Shown: piece by piece, positions 48,105 through 59,466 of the stretch
Numbering within the stretch: the stretch's first letter is position 1
How the letters are laid out: every line of letters begins with the position of its first letter
Assembly: GCF_004337985.1 (NCBI RefSeq)
Contig: NC_043742.1
Span: forward strand, 6,342,389-6,406,388
Length of the DNA stretch: 64,000 nt
Reading direction: 5' to 3'
Origin: Pyricularia pennisetigena
Lineage: Eukaryota; Ascomycota; Sordariomycetes; Magnaporthales; Pyriculariaceae
Notes under the pieces: generated by a model
Seen by the model: the letters and a program-made list of their open reading frames with translations, nothing else
The model's database searches: none
What the model was told of the DNA's origin: nothing
Made by a program: the position numbers and the translations under genes

Positions 48105-49364
48105 TTACCACGGCCTTAAGCTTTCGGGAAGGATTGGATACTCCTTGCCATCAATGATCTCGGTACCGTGGCCCAGATCAAGATCAGATTTCCCTTCCAG
48201 ATCTCGCTTCCCATACGTCCAGGTACCACCACACTCTCCAGGGACGAATTTTGCAGCGTCCATCATCAAAGTCATCTTCACCTCTGGGCAATAATCCCAA
48301 ATGTGTTTCCTCAGCTCGGGGGTTCCCCATATGGGCGGGTGCAGCGTGACACCGCTGCCTCCGGTGTGGTACCCCATGGGCTCGTAGAAGCCACTCCTCC
48401 AATCGTCCAGACCCTTGATGAGGTCGCCCTTCCGGGCGGCGTCCGAACTGGTGCCGTTGGCTTGATCGTTCAGCTGAGCCCCCTTGCCGCTGTTCATCTC
48501 GCCGCTAAAGGTCAGCGAGACGGTGCCGTTGGCGAGGCGGGCGCCAGGCCGGTGGCCCAGCAGGTTCGCGAGCCAGACGTCCTCGGGCTCGCTGCCGTCG
48601 GCCCGCTGCTGCTCCCGCAGGACCTGGACGATGGCCGAGACGCGCCGCAGCGACAGGCCGCCGTTGCCGCCGAAGCGGCCGTTGGGGTCCCAGGGCGCGC
48701 CGACCCAGTCGTACTCGATGTAGTCGTTGAGGTTCTGCTGGGAGTTGGCGCACAGCATGCTGTCGGTCTGGAAGACGAGCAAGTGCTCCGCCGGCTTGAG
48801 CACCGTCTCGTACAGCCACAGCGTCGTCAGAAAGCGGCTGATCTCCTCCTGGCTGCCCGTGGTCATGTTGGACGGTATGTAGGTCAGGTCCAGCTTCCCG
48901 GCCGATACCTGCTCGCGGATGGCGACGGACCGGTTGATGAACTCGACCGACTCAATCGAGCCCATGAACCGGAAGCGCCAGTCCGGAGGCACAACGGCCA
49001 TGAAGTGCAGCATCAACGGGGCCAGGATTGGATTCGGCCGGTTCTCGATCAACAAGGCGACCTTGGTCTCGTTGAACGGCGACCGGTTCTTGTTGTAGTC
49101 CAGGTGCACCTGGGGCACCGCTATGTCTATCGAACCGGCCAGCGGTTTCGAGTATATGATCACCAGTATTCTGTCCCGTGGCAGGGCTCTTGTTAGATCA
49201 ATCCGTCTCGGGTGCCCATCATCTTTTTTTTTCTGGCTTCAGTACAAACAGTTGGAGGGGTCATACGTGAGGAGAAGCACAGCGCTGGTGACGCGCGTAC
49301 GGCGGCTTGCCCTGGCCCAAAGGGCTGCTGGAACGGCACAGATCTTGTTGAAGAGGCCCGACAT
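48105..49364 (-). CDS. DUF5672 protein, type II membrane, glycosyltransferase-like
   Basis: Exon 1 49267-49364, intron 49171-49266 (96 bp, GTATGA...GACAG), exon 2 48105-49170; 387 residues. The intron joins the two halves of an N-terminal membrane anchor (SAVLLLT/ILVIIYSKP), giving type II topology with a short basic cytoplasmic tail. The luminal domain is DUF5672: KVALLIENRPNPILAPLMLH, VVPPDWRFRFMG, LVFQTDSMLCANS, DWVGAPW, and the nearly invariant GGNGGLSLRRVS followed by EPEDVWLANLL. The TDS and EPED acidic motifs suggest a metal-dependent, Golgi glycosyltransferase-like enzyme; the reaction is not known to me. A paralogue lies head-to-head at 51217. Confidence 0.87.
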
Positions 49365-51216
49365 TGTGAGCTTTGTCTCTTTTTTGTCTTGACCTATCAA
49401 CCTTTTTTTGTTTTTCTTTACATTGGCAAGTTGAATTTCGGGGGGAAAAAAACTTCAAAGCAAGCATCTAGCTCATGTCAAAAGGAAGAAGGGTACACAG
49501 GCGGCGTCTGCGGAGGACTTGCGCAGAGTACGGGAGACAAGAGAGCTCTAATTCTGCCCTGGAGCTAGTCTAATGGTATGGCAGCGGAGCTAGCTTTTTT
49601 TGGCGTAAAGGGGCTTTCTGGTCGCTATCTACGGTAGGTACATCCTCTGAGAGATTCTTGTCGTTCAAAAATGGTCCGGAGACTACGCTCTACTCCTGCC
49701 CAGCACAAGAGAAAAGAAAGTTCCCACGTGAAAACTTACTCACTCGGAACGTTTAGCAACGGAAAAAACGGGAAGAAGGGTCAATACTATTTACTTCTTC
49801 CGTCGAACCCGGAACACAAAGAAAAAAAAGAAAATAGCACCAAAGAACACCTTTCAGACCACGCAGCTGGCACGCGACGATAATTTCCCCCCGTAACAAC
49901 CAATCTCGTTTCCTTGTGGTAAGTTGTTTGCCACACGCTGGGGAGACTTGTTCATTGTGGGCGCCATTGGTGTCCAAGTCTCGCGCCGGCGTTTCTTGGT
50001 GGCAATTCTTAGGCTCGGATCCGTTTTTCGCACCATCCCCTATTTTATTTTTGGTCCCGCATGCCCATTTAGCGCCGTCTAATCGTGGGATCTTGGGCGA
50101 GCAGCAACAAGTGAATGAAATCACCAGAAAGGACAAGCAAACGGAAAGTTTCTGCTTGCTCGAATTCCTGGCGCACGAATGGGAATGCGAGATTGCAAGC
50201 AATTGGCGGTTATATTTAGAGCCTCTGAGCATTTTTGCTAGACGCCTAAACACGTCTCCCGTTCACTGCCCCTGCTGTATGGGCTGGACAATAATAGCTC
50301 CCGGCCGGAGCGCTCGAGCGAATCACTAAACCGCAATTCCCGTAACCGGATCACTTCCGCGAGCGTGGTTGGCGATAGACAAAAAGAAAATCGGAACGAC
50401 ATATTGATCAGCTACCAAATGGTCTAAAGAATCGCCCTGTTTTCCTGCCAAGGCAACGAGAGATGAGATCAGGGGGGGGCTGACAGCCGAGCAATGACGA
50501 TGTTTTCATCGGTTATTAGGTTGAACTGAATGTCAACGCAGTAGAAATACGACCTGACGGCTTGGTGGCAGCTGGATTTACTACTGTCATACCTGTTGAC
50601 AGTAGCTATATTATGTACTTTGGCACAACGATGATGGCATTGGTAGGTAGGTACCTATGCAGGCTGATAAGCCATCCGATCCAGAAGGAACCAACTGATG
50701 AGATGGTGCCTGGTCCCCTTTTTCGAGAGTGGGACTGGGAGCTACCCCTGCATCCGCCCATCTATCAAACCTCAGCCAGTCGGCCAAAAGCAATAGCTGG
50801 GCTGGACAAGACCCAACTTAGTGTGCCCCCCATCTAGCAACTGCAAGACTTTCAGGAACCGGAGGCGGACCCCCGCCCTGGTTTCTCAACCGTCAAAGTT
50901 GCACGTTTGACTGACAAAGGGGTTCCCCCCGGTAGGTTTTGTCTTCCCAAAAGTGTAACGAGGGTTTTTTTGGTGTCGAACACAGCTTTCCGTCGCGTGT
51001 ATCACTCCCCCCCTCAATCCATTCTGGGAGACCATAGGTTAGCCTGTGACCACTTTGTGCAGCATATTGTTCACTACGAGACAAGCCGTATTCAGCTGCT
51101 GCTTGCAACCAAAGTGTCAGTCGCAAGTCTCCGGTGTCGTTGGCCTCAAACCCTCGGTGGTGTCGGACATCGAAAAGGCTTCGAGAACACAGAGGCCCGT
51201 TGGCCGACCCCTCGCC
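49365..51216. other. Intergenic between divergent DUF5672 paralogues
   Basis: 1.85 kb carrying both promoters. It contains overlapping ORFs (for example 49753-50253 minus and 49916-50329 plus) that share the same bases, so neither looks real. An upstream extension of the plus-strand gene (frame open from about 51046) cannot be fully excluded. Confidence 0.5.
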
Positions 51217-52588
51217 ATGGTGGCTACTCTAGGTCAGAAGGGTATGCTTGTCGTCACCAAGGGCAAGATCATTGCGGTTTTTCTGTTGATCTTGACGTGA
51301 GAGCCAACCCCCGACGCCTTTGACGAGTGTTCAAATTTCCTGGCGCACGATTACTAAAAACTCTCCAACCGTCTTCAGGTGGTGGGCTGCAGCACTCCTA
51401 CCGAGCTATTCGCCCGTGATCCAGGCAGAGATTCAGTCCCGGTTCCATGAGGCGCTGCAAAAGGTGCCCGCAATCGAGGTGGCCTGGCACAAGCCGGCAG
51501 ACCCCAAGTCGAACTACGACCAGACAAAGATAGCCCTGATCGTCGAGCCGCGTCCCATCCCGCACCTGGTGCCGCAGATACTGCACATGATCACGGTGCT
51601 CCCGCCGGATTGGCGCATGGTGTTTATAGGCAGCGAGGCCAGCGTCGTCAGCGTGGGTCGCGCTTTTGCCGTCAAGCACCAGCAGGTCATTGGCAAGATG
51701 GACCTGATGGTCCTGCCGGAGCCCTGGGAGATTGATTCCAAGGAAAAGGTCCACCGCATGATGACCGACATACGCTTCTACGATGAGTTCTTACCTGGCG
51801 TGCAGTGGATATTGAGGTTCGAATCGGACAGCATTCTGTGCGCCAATTCTGAGACCAGTCTGAACGAGTGGTTGGACTGGAGCTGGGCGGGATCTCCTCG
51901 GTACGTGCATTCTCTATTTTCAAATCCAGTCTATTTCTTTTGTCTTCTTTTCTTTTTTGTTTTTCTTTTTTTTTTCTTTTTTTACAGAATAACTTCAATA
52001 ATCAGCAGTCAACTGACCAAGCATCTCTTGAACCACAGCAAAAAAGACGATCGCTTTTCCGGCAATGGAGGGCTGTCACTACGCAAAGTCTCTGCGATTA
52101 GACGGGTGCTGAACTTCCAGGAGCGCTACAACGACACCGAGCCCGAGGACGAGTGGTTCGGGCGGCGGGTCTGGGTCCTCCCCGGCGAGAAGGTGGCGTC
52201 GGGCTTCGACGGCATGCTGGCGGTGGAGGACGTGTACATGCAGCGGCCGATGGGGTTCCACGTGCGAGACTTTGGCCGGACGCTGAGCGACGACGTGTGG
52301 AAAGACCACAAGCAGCGGCAAAAGATCTTTGAGTACTGCCCGGAGCTGAGCCTCATCATGGACATGAAGCTCGAGCGCGAGCGCTGCGAGGGCGACGACC
52401 GTGAGGGGACCATCAAGCCGGTTCACAAAGAGCCCGAGCAGAAGCCCGACGAGGACAAGAAGAAGAAGGAGGAGGAGCAGGAGAGGAAGGCAAACGAGAT
52501 GGCAAGCAAACTGGCCGATGAAGCGAAGCGCAAGGATGCCGAGGCTTGGCAGGAGGAACAGGACAAGCACACACCCAAAAACGACTAA
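51217..52588 (+). CDS. DUF5672 protein, second copy, type II membrane
   Basis: Exons 51217-51296, 51379-51900, 52039-52588; introns 82 and 138 bp; 383 residues. The start is chosen at MVATLGQKGM because it places a short basic tail before the membrane anchor (KIIAVFLLILTWWAAALL), as in the paralogue. DUF5672 landmarks: KIALIVEPRPIPHLVPQILH, VLPPDWRMVFIG, LRFESDSILCANS, DWSWAGSPR, then GNGGLSLRKVS and TEPEDEWFGRR. The C-terminus is a Lys/Glu-rich helical tail of about 60 residues not seen in the other copy. Intron 2 is a multiple of three without stops, so retention, or use of an earlier acceptor at 51986-51987, would keep the frame. The acceptor at 52037-52038 is preferred because a CTGAC branch precedes it. 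Confidence 0.83.
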
Positions 52589-55038
52589 GTTGGTTCAGAT
52601 TTGAAGGTTTACAGTAGTGGCTACTTTTTTTCACTGCATAAACGAGAATTGCCAAGATTCAAATGCTGCCTTGTGCATACGTGAAACTATTTGCTGGTGG
52701 TTGCTTTGATTTGCTTAGCGTTCGTGCCTGTACCTGACCCAAGATTCTTTTTTTTTTTTTTTTTGTTTCTGGCGTCTTGGTCGTCTTGACCGTTGAGAGT
52801 CCAGGTTCAGATGAATTAAGGAACGGACGAGAATTATTGGATTTCAAGTCGGGGGTTGCAAGCATGTGGTTGCTTCTATTGCTAGATCAGATGATCAGTT
52901 GGTCGTACGGGGTGGTGGTGCTTCCTTCTTTGTTCGAGGTTTGGCTGCTCTTTCTTTTTTTTTTCCCACCTCAGAAGGAATCAACTCAGCGCCCTAACTT
53001 ACCTTCCTTACCCGTAGGCGTTACATCATGGCGTGCATGGATCGTTCCATCAGTCAATCAGTCTTTCAAATCTGATCTACATCGCATTGAAAACTCGGAC
53101 AGAGCAGATCATAATCTGTTTAGATGGCAGACAGCCTCGTACCCATCAAAGGATGACCCAGCACTGATTGTTCCGTGGCGCTCCCGCGCGCTTGAGCTGT
53201 TCATCATCATCGCAACCCGACGGGCCGACGGCATCTTGTCTGAGTCTGTCAATCGACTGGTTGCGAACCAAGATTACAGTTTTTATTGCCATCCGCGAGC
53301 GGGCTAGCACTACTGCAGTATTCTTTCTTTTCTTCTTCTACCGTCGCGAGGAGAACGTCCCTCATCCGATACACAGGATGAGATCCTGCAGTCATCGTGG
53401 CGCAGCCTTGGAAGTCTGAGCGCCTTCACGTCCTCGACTCGATCGACCGTGCTTTGAGCCTACCGCCACTGCCGCGGGTGGCTCTCGGATCTCGCCATGC
53501 GCGTAACTCTGTTGTTCCGGGGTCTAAAATGCGCCACCATGGCGGGACAATTCGAGACGGCGCCGGCGTCACCTATTCAGATCCATCAATTTTGGGAGTC
53601 CCACTCCCAGGGGAATACTCAACTATAGTCGACTGGGCGTGTTGACCACTCCCATGATTCCAGTCTGGCGCTTTCGCTTGAATAAAAAAAAAAAAAAAAA
53701 AAAAGAACCTCGGAGCGGCTAAATATCCCACCCCACATGCGAGCCCCCAAGACGCCCCCTTTGGAATTACATTGACAGCTGACCTAAACAAAAAAACAAA
53801 TAGTCGCAGTCACTGTAAGTGCCGAAATTTGAATAGCATGTCAATACGATCTCGGACGACTCGTACTGCTACCCGGAGGTGATTATCACATTCTAAGTCT
53901 TGTTTCCCAAGATGCCTAAACTTTTTTCCCCTCAGCAAAGTTGACAACTAGGGCCAGCAGTACCTGCGTTTATGCAGGTACATAGTTTAGTTACCCGTTC
54001 ACGAAAGCTGGATCCATCCATGCTTTGAAGTACAAGCAAGACCTTTCATTATTCAATAGCAGCAATTCATGTTGGAGATGAGCTCGATTGGCATACGTTT
54101 TTACCTGGTAGGCAACAAACTCTGAAACCACGAACGAAGTAATAACTCCGTGACGCCATCCGCAAGCCCGCAAAAAAACCCATGATCTTGGGTCATTGTG
54201 TTCTCGTCAGCCTTGCAAATAGAATTTGTTCAAACAGAGCTGTGGCACACTGCCCATCCTATCTCGCTGGAAAGCACGAAAGATCTAGTTCACACCCCCT
54301 TTTTTTCTCCCTGGACAAGTTAACAGTCCCCTTTTTTGGACGGGTTTTTAATCTCACGGGCTAAGCCACTAAGGCGCCGCCATTTGGACACCGTTGAAGA
54401 ATTAGACCCTACTGCCCTCCAAAGTCCCCTGTTCATTTCCGCATCGTCGCGATCAATGGTCCCAGCCATTGCTTGGGGGGTCGCCTCTTATTCGTTTACC
54501 ATGTCAATCAACAGCTCAGACCAATCTCTCCTTGGTGTAACCGATCTAGTCTCTTCACGAGCCAGGAAAATATGGGTCAACGGGCTGTTTACGAATTGAC
54601 CACCGCTTGCCAAATCAGTGGGGGCGGCAGTCCCGAGCTTCCACATACCTACAGCATGGCAGATGGCCCTCAGATGATGATGTGGTAGGAGGCTGAGGCT
54701 AGTTCATTGCGAGCTGAAAATATGATATAGCCTCAAGCCCGCTGAACATGAGCCCCTTCGAGGTCTCATCTCTTTATCCATCATTACGCTTGGTTTTTGA
54801 TAGCAAGACATCATTTAGAGACCAATCGAGACCATTTCGTCACTTTCCTTAAAAGACATTCCTCTTTTTTCTTTTTTTCTTATTTTTTTTCTTTTTTTTT
54901 TTAAAAAAAAAAAACGTATACCTCAAAGTTAGGGGCCACTCTATTTAGACTATAGATTTCCATTGGCAAATATTTCTCTTACAAGCTTGTTTCCATCCCA
55001 CCACCCTAATACCGACTCGAACGAATAACAGATCGAAC
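52589..55038. other. Intergenic, 2.4 kb
   Basis: DUF5672 3' flank and the chitin deacetylase promoter. It holds an A21 run at 53684-53704. ORFs such as 52777-53307 have no recognisable product. Nothing else supported. Confidence 0.55.
54868..54914. promoter_or_regulatory. Poly(dT)-to-poly(dA) tract upstream of the chitin deacetylase
   Basis: A T-rich pyrimidine tract ends in T11 followed directly by A12 (54892-54914), 125 bp before the ATG at 55039. Rigid dA:dT tracts exclude nucleosomes in fungal promoters. The self-complementary T-A junction could also form a hairpin. Role is inferred. Confidence 0.4.
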
Positions 55039-58000
55039 ATGAAGTGGTTATCTTTAGCGTTAGCGACCTACGTCGGGCTTGTCACAGCTCACGGTGATCA
55101 TGCCATCCCACACGTGGTAGGAGGACGACAAATTCTTGCCGAGCTTCGGGCACGCGGTGTACTCGGCAGCCACGATCATCATGCACGAAATGTAGAGGCC
55201 GCCCCCGCAGCCTCTCACAACAGAAAAAAGCTCGCCAGCCGCCAGAATAACGCTCCTAATACCAGTGGTCAATGTGGTAAAGGCTTTGGATCATGCGCAG
55301 ATGGATACTGCTGTTCTCCTGCCGGGTAATATCATGCCGACCCTGCCATGAACAAAACCCCGCAAGCGCATGTGACTAAAAGTTTTCTTACAGATGGTGC
55401 GGTCAGGGCCCGGCGTATTGCAATGCACCAGACTGCCAGATCAACTACGGCCCGGCCTGTGACGCCCTGAAGAAGCCCAGCGGCACTGATACAACCAGCA
55501 TCGCAAGACCGCACGTCGGCAAGGTGGCGTATGGTGGTCTCGGTATCTACGACTGTGTCACCAAAGGTGATATCGCCATCACCTATGACGATGGTCCGTA
55601 TAAGTACACTGGAGATCTTCTAGACACATTCAAGGCACGTCTCCTGTTAACCAAAAAGAAACATATGGATTGCACTGGGCTGAACCAATGCTGACTTTTT
55701 ACTCGTATTACAGAAATACCAAATGGTTGCCACTTTTTTCGTTACGGGCACAAACAACGGCAAGGGCATGATCAACGACCGCAGCCTGCCCTGGGCTGGC
55801 TATATCCAGGTATGGCGCAAAGAGAGAAAAAAAAACGCAGATTATGGCGTTAGGCGAAATATCTAATTATCTGACAAATCATTGTAGCGCATGGTTGCCG
55901 AGGGCCACCAAGTCGCCAGCCATACCTGGTCTCATCAGAATGCCAGCGAGTTGACTAATAGCCAGTACAGACAGCAAATCAACTACAACGAGATTGCCAT
56001 TGCTGACATCATTGGCTACTTTCCAACTTACATGAGGTAGGTACAATTGCTGGACTTGATTTCCGGGTTGATGAAGCTGATCTCAATCAAATAAATCACT
56101 GCTAGGCCTCCTTACTCCATCTGTGGAAGCATGTGCCAATCGCTCTTGAGCGACCTCGGATATCACGTCATCTACTTTGACCTGGATACAGAAGGCTACC
56201 TTCATGACACGCCTGAACAAGCTCAGATTGGTAAGGACATCTGGGACAAGGCTGTTGGGCCAGCCGACCCTGCCTCGACGAGTTTCCTCCACATCGAGCA
56301 TGACCTGCAGCAACAGACCGTGTACAACTTGACAGAGTACTTCCTCAAGTCCATCAAGGCCAAAGGATTCAGGAGCGTGCCTGTCGGTGTGTGTCTTGGC
56401 GACCCCCCGGCCAACTGGTATCGCAAAGTCAGCAAGGATGTTCCCACCGTATGGCCGCCTGCAGGTGTCACTTTAGCAACCCCTTCCGGCTCCACAGCGA
56501 CTTCGACCTCGTCCGCATCGGCTACTCCCGGCGGCGGCCTAGCAGTCAGCACCGATGCATCTTGCGGTAACGGAAAAACCTGCCAGGGATCAGTGTTTGG
56601 CAACTGCTGCAGCCAACACGGCTGGTGTGGCAGCTCCTCGGATTACTGTGGCGATGGATGCCAGTCTGCCTTCGGTACCTGTTCCAACGCTGTAAGCTCC
56701 AGCATGACCTCCGTGACTACATCTTCTAGCACATCCTCCAGCAGCTCGACCGCGTCTTCATCCGCTTCAAGTTCCTCTTCAGCATCCGCTTCCTCCACCA
56801 CCGTCTCTGGCGCTTCTGCTTCCTCCAGCGGACTGAGTACCTCTACTTCTACCATCCTTCCCTTGGGCACCTCTTCCATGGACACCACTTCCTCTACCAC
56901 ATCGAGCATGTCTGCATCTGTCAGCTCGTCCACCACGGGAGACGGCACCACTTCTACCAGTGCCTCTTCCTCAGCCACCACATCTAGCACAGTTTTGTCT
57001 TCCAGCCCTACCACTTCTACTTCATCAAACGGTCCTACTTCTAGTAGCGACTCCGATTCCGCTAGCGTTTCGGCCGCTAGCACGTCTAGCACATCCTTGT
57101 CGTCCAGCTCTACAACCTCTTCTAGTTCAGAAAGCACTTCTGCCTTGACAAGCACTTCAGTTGTTGCCACCTCTAGCACTTCCAGTTCCACAAGCATTTC
57201 AGTTGCTACCAGCTCCAGCACTTCAGATGTTACCACTTCCAGCACTTCTTCGTCTTCTAGCACTCCTACACCTACAGACAGCTCGACGAGCACCTCATTG
57301 TCCTCCAGTGCAACAAGTTCATCATCTTCCCAGGCCAGTTCTTCATCGACCAGCACTCCTAGCACATCATCCTCGTCTACCGGATCTTCCAGCACCACCT
57401 TGTCCAACAATGCTGCCTTTGCTGCAACGAGCTCCTCTAGTGCCAGCCTTACCACGTCTTCTACCGGCTCAAGCCTGACGATCACCCAGGGAAATAGTGT
57501 GACGACCAGCAGCTCCGCTAGTGCTTCTACTTCGTCTTCTCCTTCTTCTTCCTCTAGCACCTCGTCTGGGGTTGGAACTACCAGGTCTAGTTCGTCTTCA
57601 TCTTCGAGCACTACCAGGTCTAGTTCGTCTTCATCCTCGAGCACGTCCAGGTCTAGTTCCAGCTCGACCACCACCGCCCGGTCTTCGTCAACCACTAGTT
57701 CCAGGTCGTCTTCGACCACTAGTTCTAGCTCTAGCTCTAGGTCTTCTTCGACGACCAGCAGCAGGACAACCAGTAAGCAGGACTCCATCTTCCATGTTGA
57801 CGGCTTCCCCAGCCCAGTCATCCTTCACATTCCCCATGTGAGGTATCGTCATCGTATTTTGCGGAACAACTTACTCACCTGTTTGCTCTCTTTCCTCGTA
57901 CAGGCACCACCAGCAGAACGACGGCGGCGGCCCCAGCACCCACTGCTATCCGGGTCAGCACCAACGGAAGCTGCGGCAAGTCCTTGGGCATGACTTGTGA

Positions 58001-58097
58001 AGGATCCAAGTATTCTCCTTGCTGCAACAGCAACAACAAGTGCAGTTGGGATTGCATTTTGGGATGTCAAAAGGGTTACGGGCTATGTCTTTGGTAG
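55039..58097 (+). CDS. Secreted chitin/polysaccharide deacetylase with three CBM18-like modules
   Basis: Exons 55039-55325, 55394-55634, 55714-55809, 55888-56036, 56106-57772, 57904-58097; 877 residues. Signal peptide (MKWLSLALATYVGLVTA) and a propeptide ending KKLASR. CBM18-like module 1 is about 76-120, the NODB deacetylase about 150-330, module 2 about 411-451, a Ser/Thr linker of nearly 380 residues follows, and module 3 is 834-877 (incomplete CBM18 pattern). Catalytic features: TYDDGP (159-164), zinc HxxxH in SHTWSH (H220, H224), and RPPYSICGS. It should deacetylate chitin or chitooligomers in the wall, which can mask chitin from host chitinases and receptors. Intron 2 (55635-55713) is GC-AG. 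The Ser/Thr stretch should be heavily O-mannosylated. Confidence 0.92.
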
Positions 58098-59466
58098 GGA
58101 AAAGAATACCTCCCCGACCCCAAGTCCCATTTGGCCAAAAAAAAACTATGGTCTACAGAAGCAAACACCATAAAAAATGCTCTCTGTTATTGTTTTTCCC
58201 CCTATTAAACAAGAAGCCTACGGCTGACTTGCAGGTCGTGGTGAAGAAATGACTGAGTCTCCACAACTCGTAAGTTTGAATCATTTTCTGTTTTGTCAAG
58301 TGAATCTTTTTGTTTGCGTTGCGATTGGAAAGATAATAACACATGTTCAGTCCTTTCTTCGTTTCTCGATATTTCAAAGCTGTTGCGCAGCTATATGGAA
58401 CAAGCTGTTTGGGAGGCTGCTTTACAATCAATGACGGGCATTCGTCCGATTTGTTTAATCAATGTTTTTTGCCAACGTATACCTATTTGTGGTGGTTTAT
58501 CGTTTTTATTACTCCCCTCACAAGGATATGGGATTTCCTGGGGATATATTTTACTTTTCACATGTCATGTTGGATAGAATTCTTTAGCTATGTCAGCTTT
58601 TTTTTACCCTCGGGCATATAGCGCTTGGAGCTGCATACCTTGTATACGTCTTGAATGGGCAACTAGTTATTTTATATTATAATCACCCCGAACCAGTCCA
58701 CCATTCTTGATAGCTATACCAGTGGCGTATTTTGGGGTCTATGTATGTATACTTAGTAGAGAGACAGAGAGAGAGAGAATGGTTTAGAGTCGGAGACATC
58801 CCAATGAACCATTGCAATCAAGAACAGGAGACTGTGGATGCGTTAACCCAACGTGGATGTCCCGATGTAGCTGCCGATCAAACTTGATCGATTCGTATTG
58901 ATACTCTTATACAGACTCGGTACCCCAGAAATGCTGTCTAGGTACTAAATTAGTCAAGTTCTTCGTGATAGTCACGCCCCCTTTTACTACAAGAGCCGTC
59001 CATCACGTGTGAATTCAACAGCCAATACCAAAGTGACACAAACAATGCCCGATACCCTTCTTGATGAACCACACTAGATGAAACATCTGCATTATCCAGT
59101 GAAACTTTGACGGATTCAGGCACATGCCAGAGTCGTGACCTTATAGCTTTGCATCACATGCTAAAAATGCCCAGTTGATTGGGGCGTTTTCAATCCCTAC
59201 AGAATAAAAATGATAGAAAGAGGCCTGATTTTGCTTTACTTCCTCCTCCACCATGCTCCGAGTATGCGCGAAAGACACGCGTCAATAAGCTCAATGATCA
59301 TGAGCAAGATAGCAAGGAGCCAATGGCCCTCCCTGGCCATATCCATTGCAGCACCCGTCACTGCAATAATCGTCTCGACGGTGGTCTGCTCAGCGCCAAG
59401 CACACCCCTCTTCATTCGCCGGGTCAGTTTGCCTATCTCGGCGCCAGCCTGCGATGAAGCGCCCAC
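58098..59466. other. Intergenic, 1.4 kb
   Basis: 3' flanks of two convergent genes. A GA microsatellite lies at 58759-58779. Short ORFs only; none supported. Confidence 0.6.
58759..58779. repeat. GA microsatellite
   Basis: GA dinucleotide repeat with one C interruption, in 3' flank DNA. Confidence 0.85.

Noticed and set aside
48168..49196. 342-codon plus-strand ORF
   Set aside because: Antisense shadow of the DUF5672 gene; no recognisable domain and it crosses the intron.
49753..50329. Overlapping 166- and 137-codon ORFs between the DUF5672 genes
   Set aside because: They occupy the same bases on opposite strands, lack recognisable domains and have no intron or signal-peptide support.
56643..57821. 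392-codon minus-strand Glu/Val/Leu-rich ORF
   Set aside because: Antisense of the Ser/Thr linker of the chitin deacetylase; low complexity results from the repeat codons.
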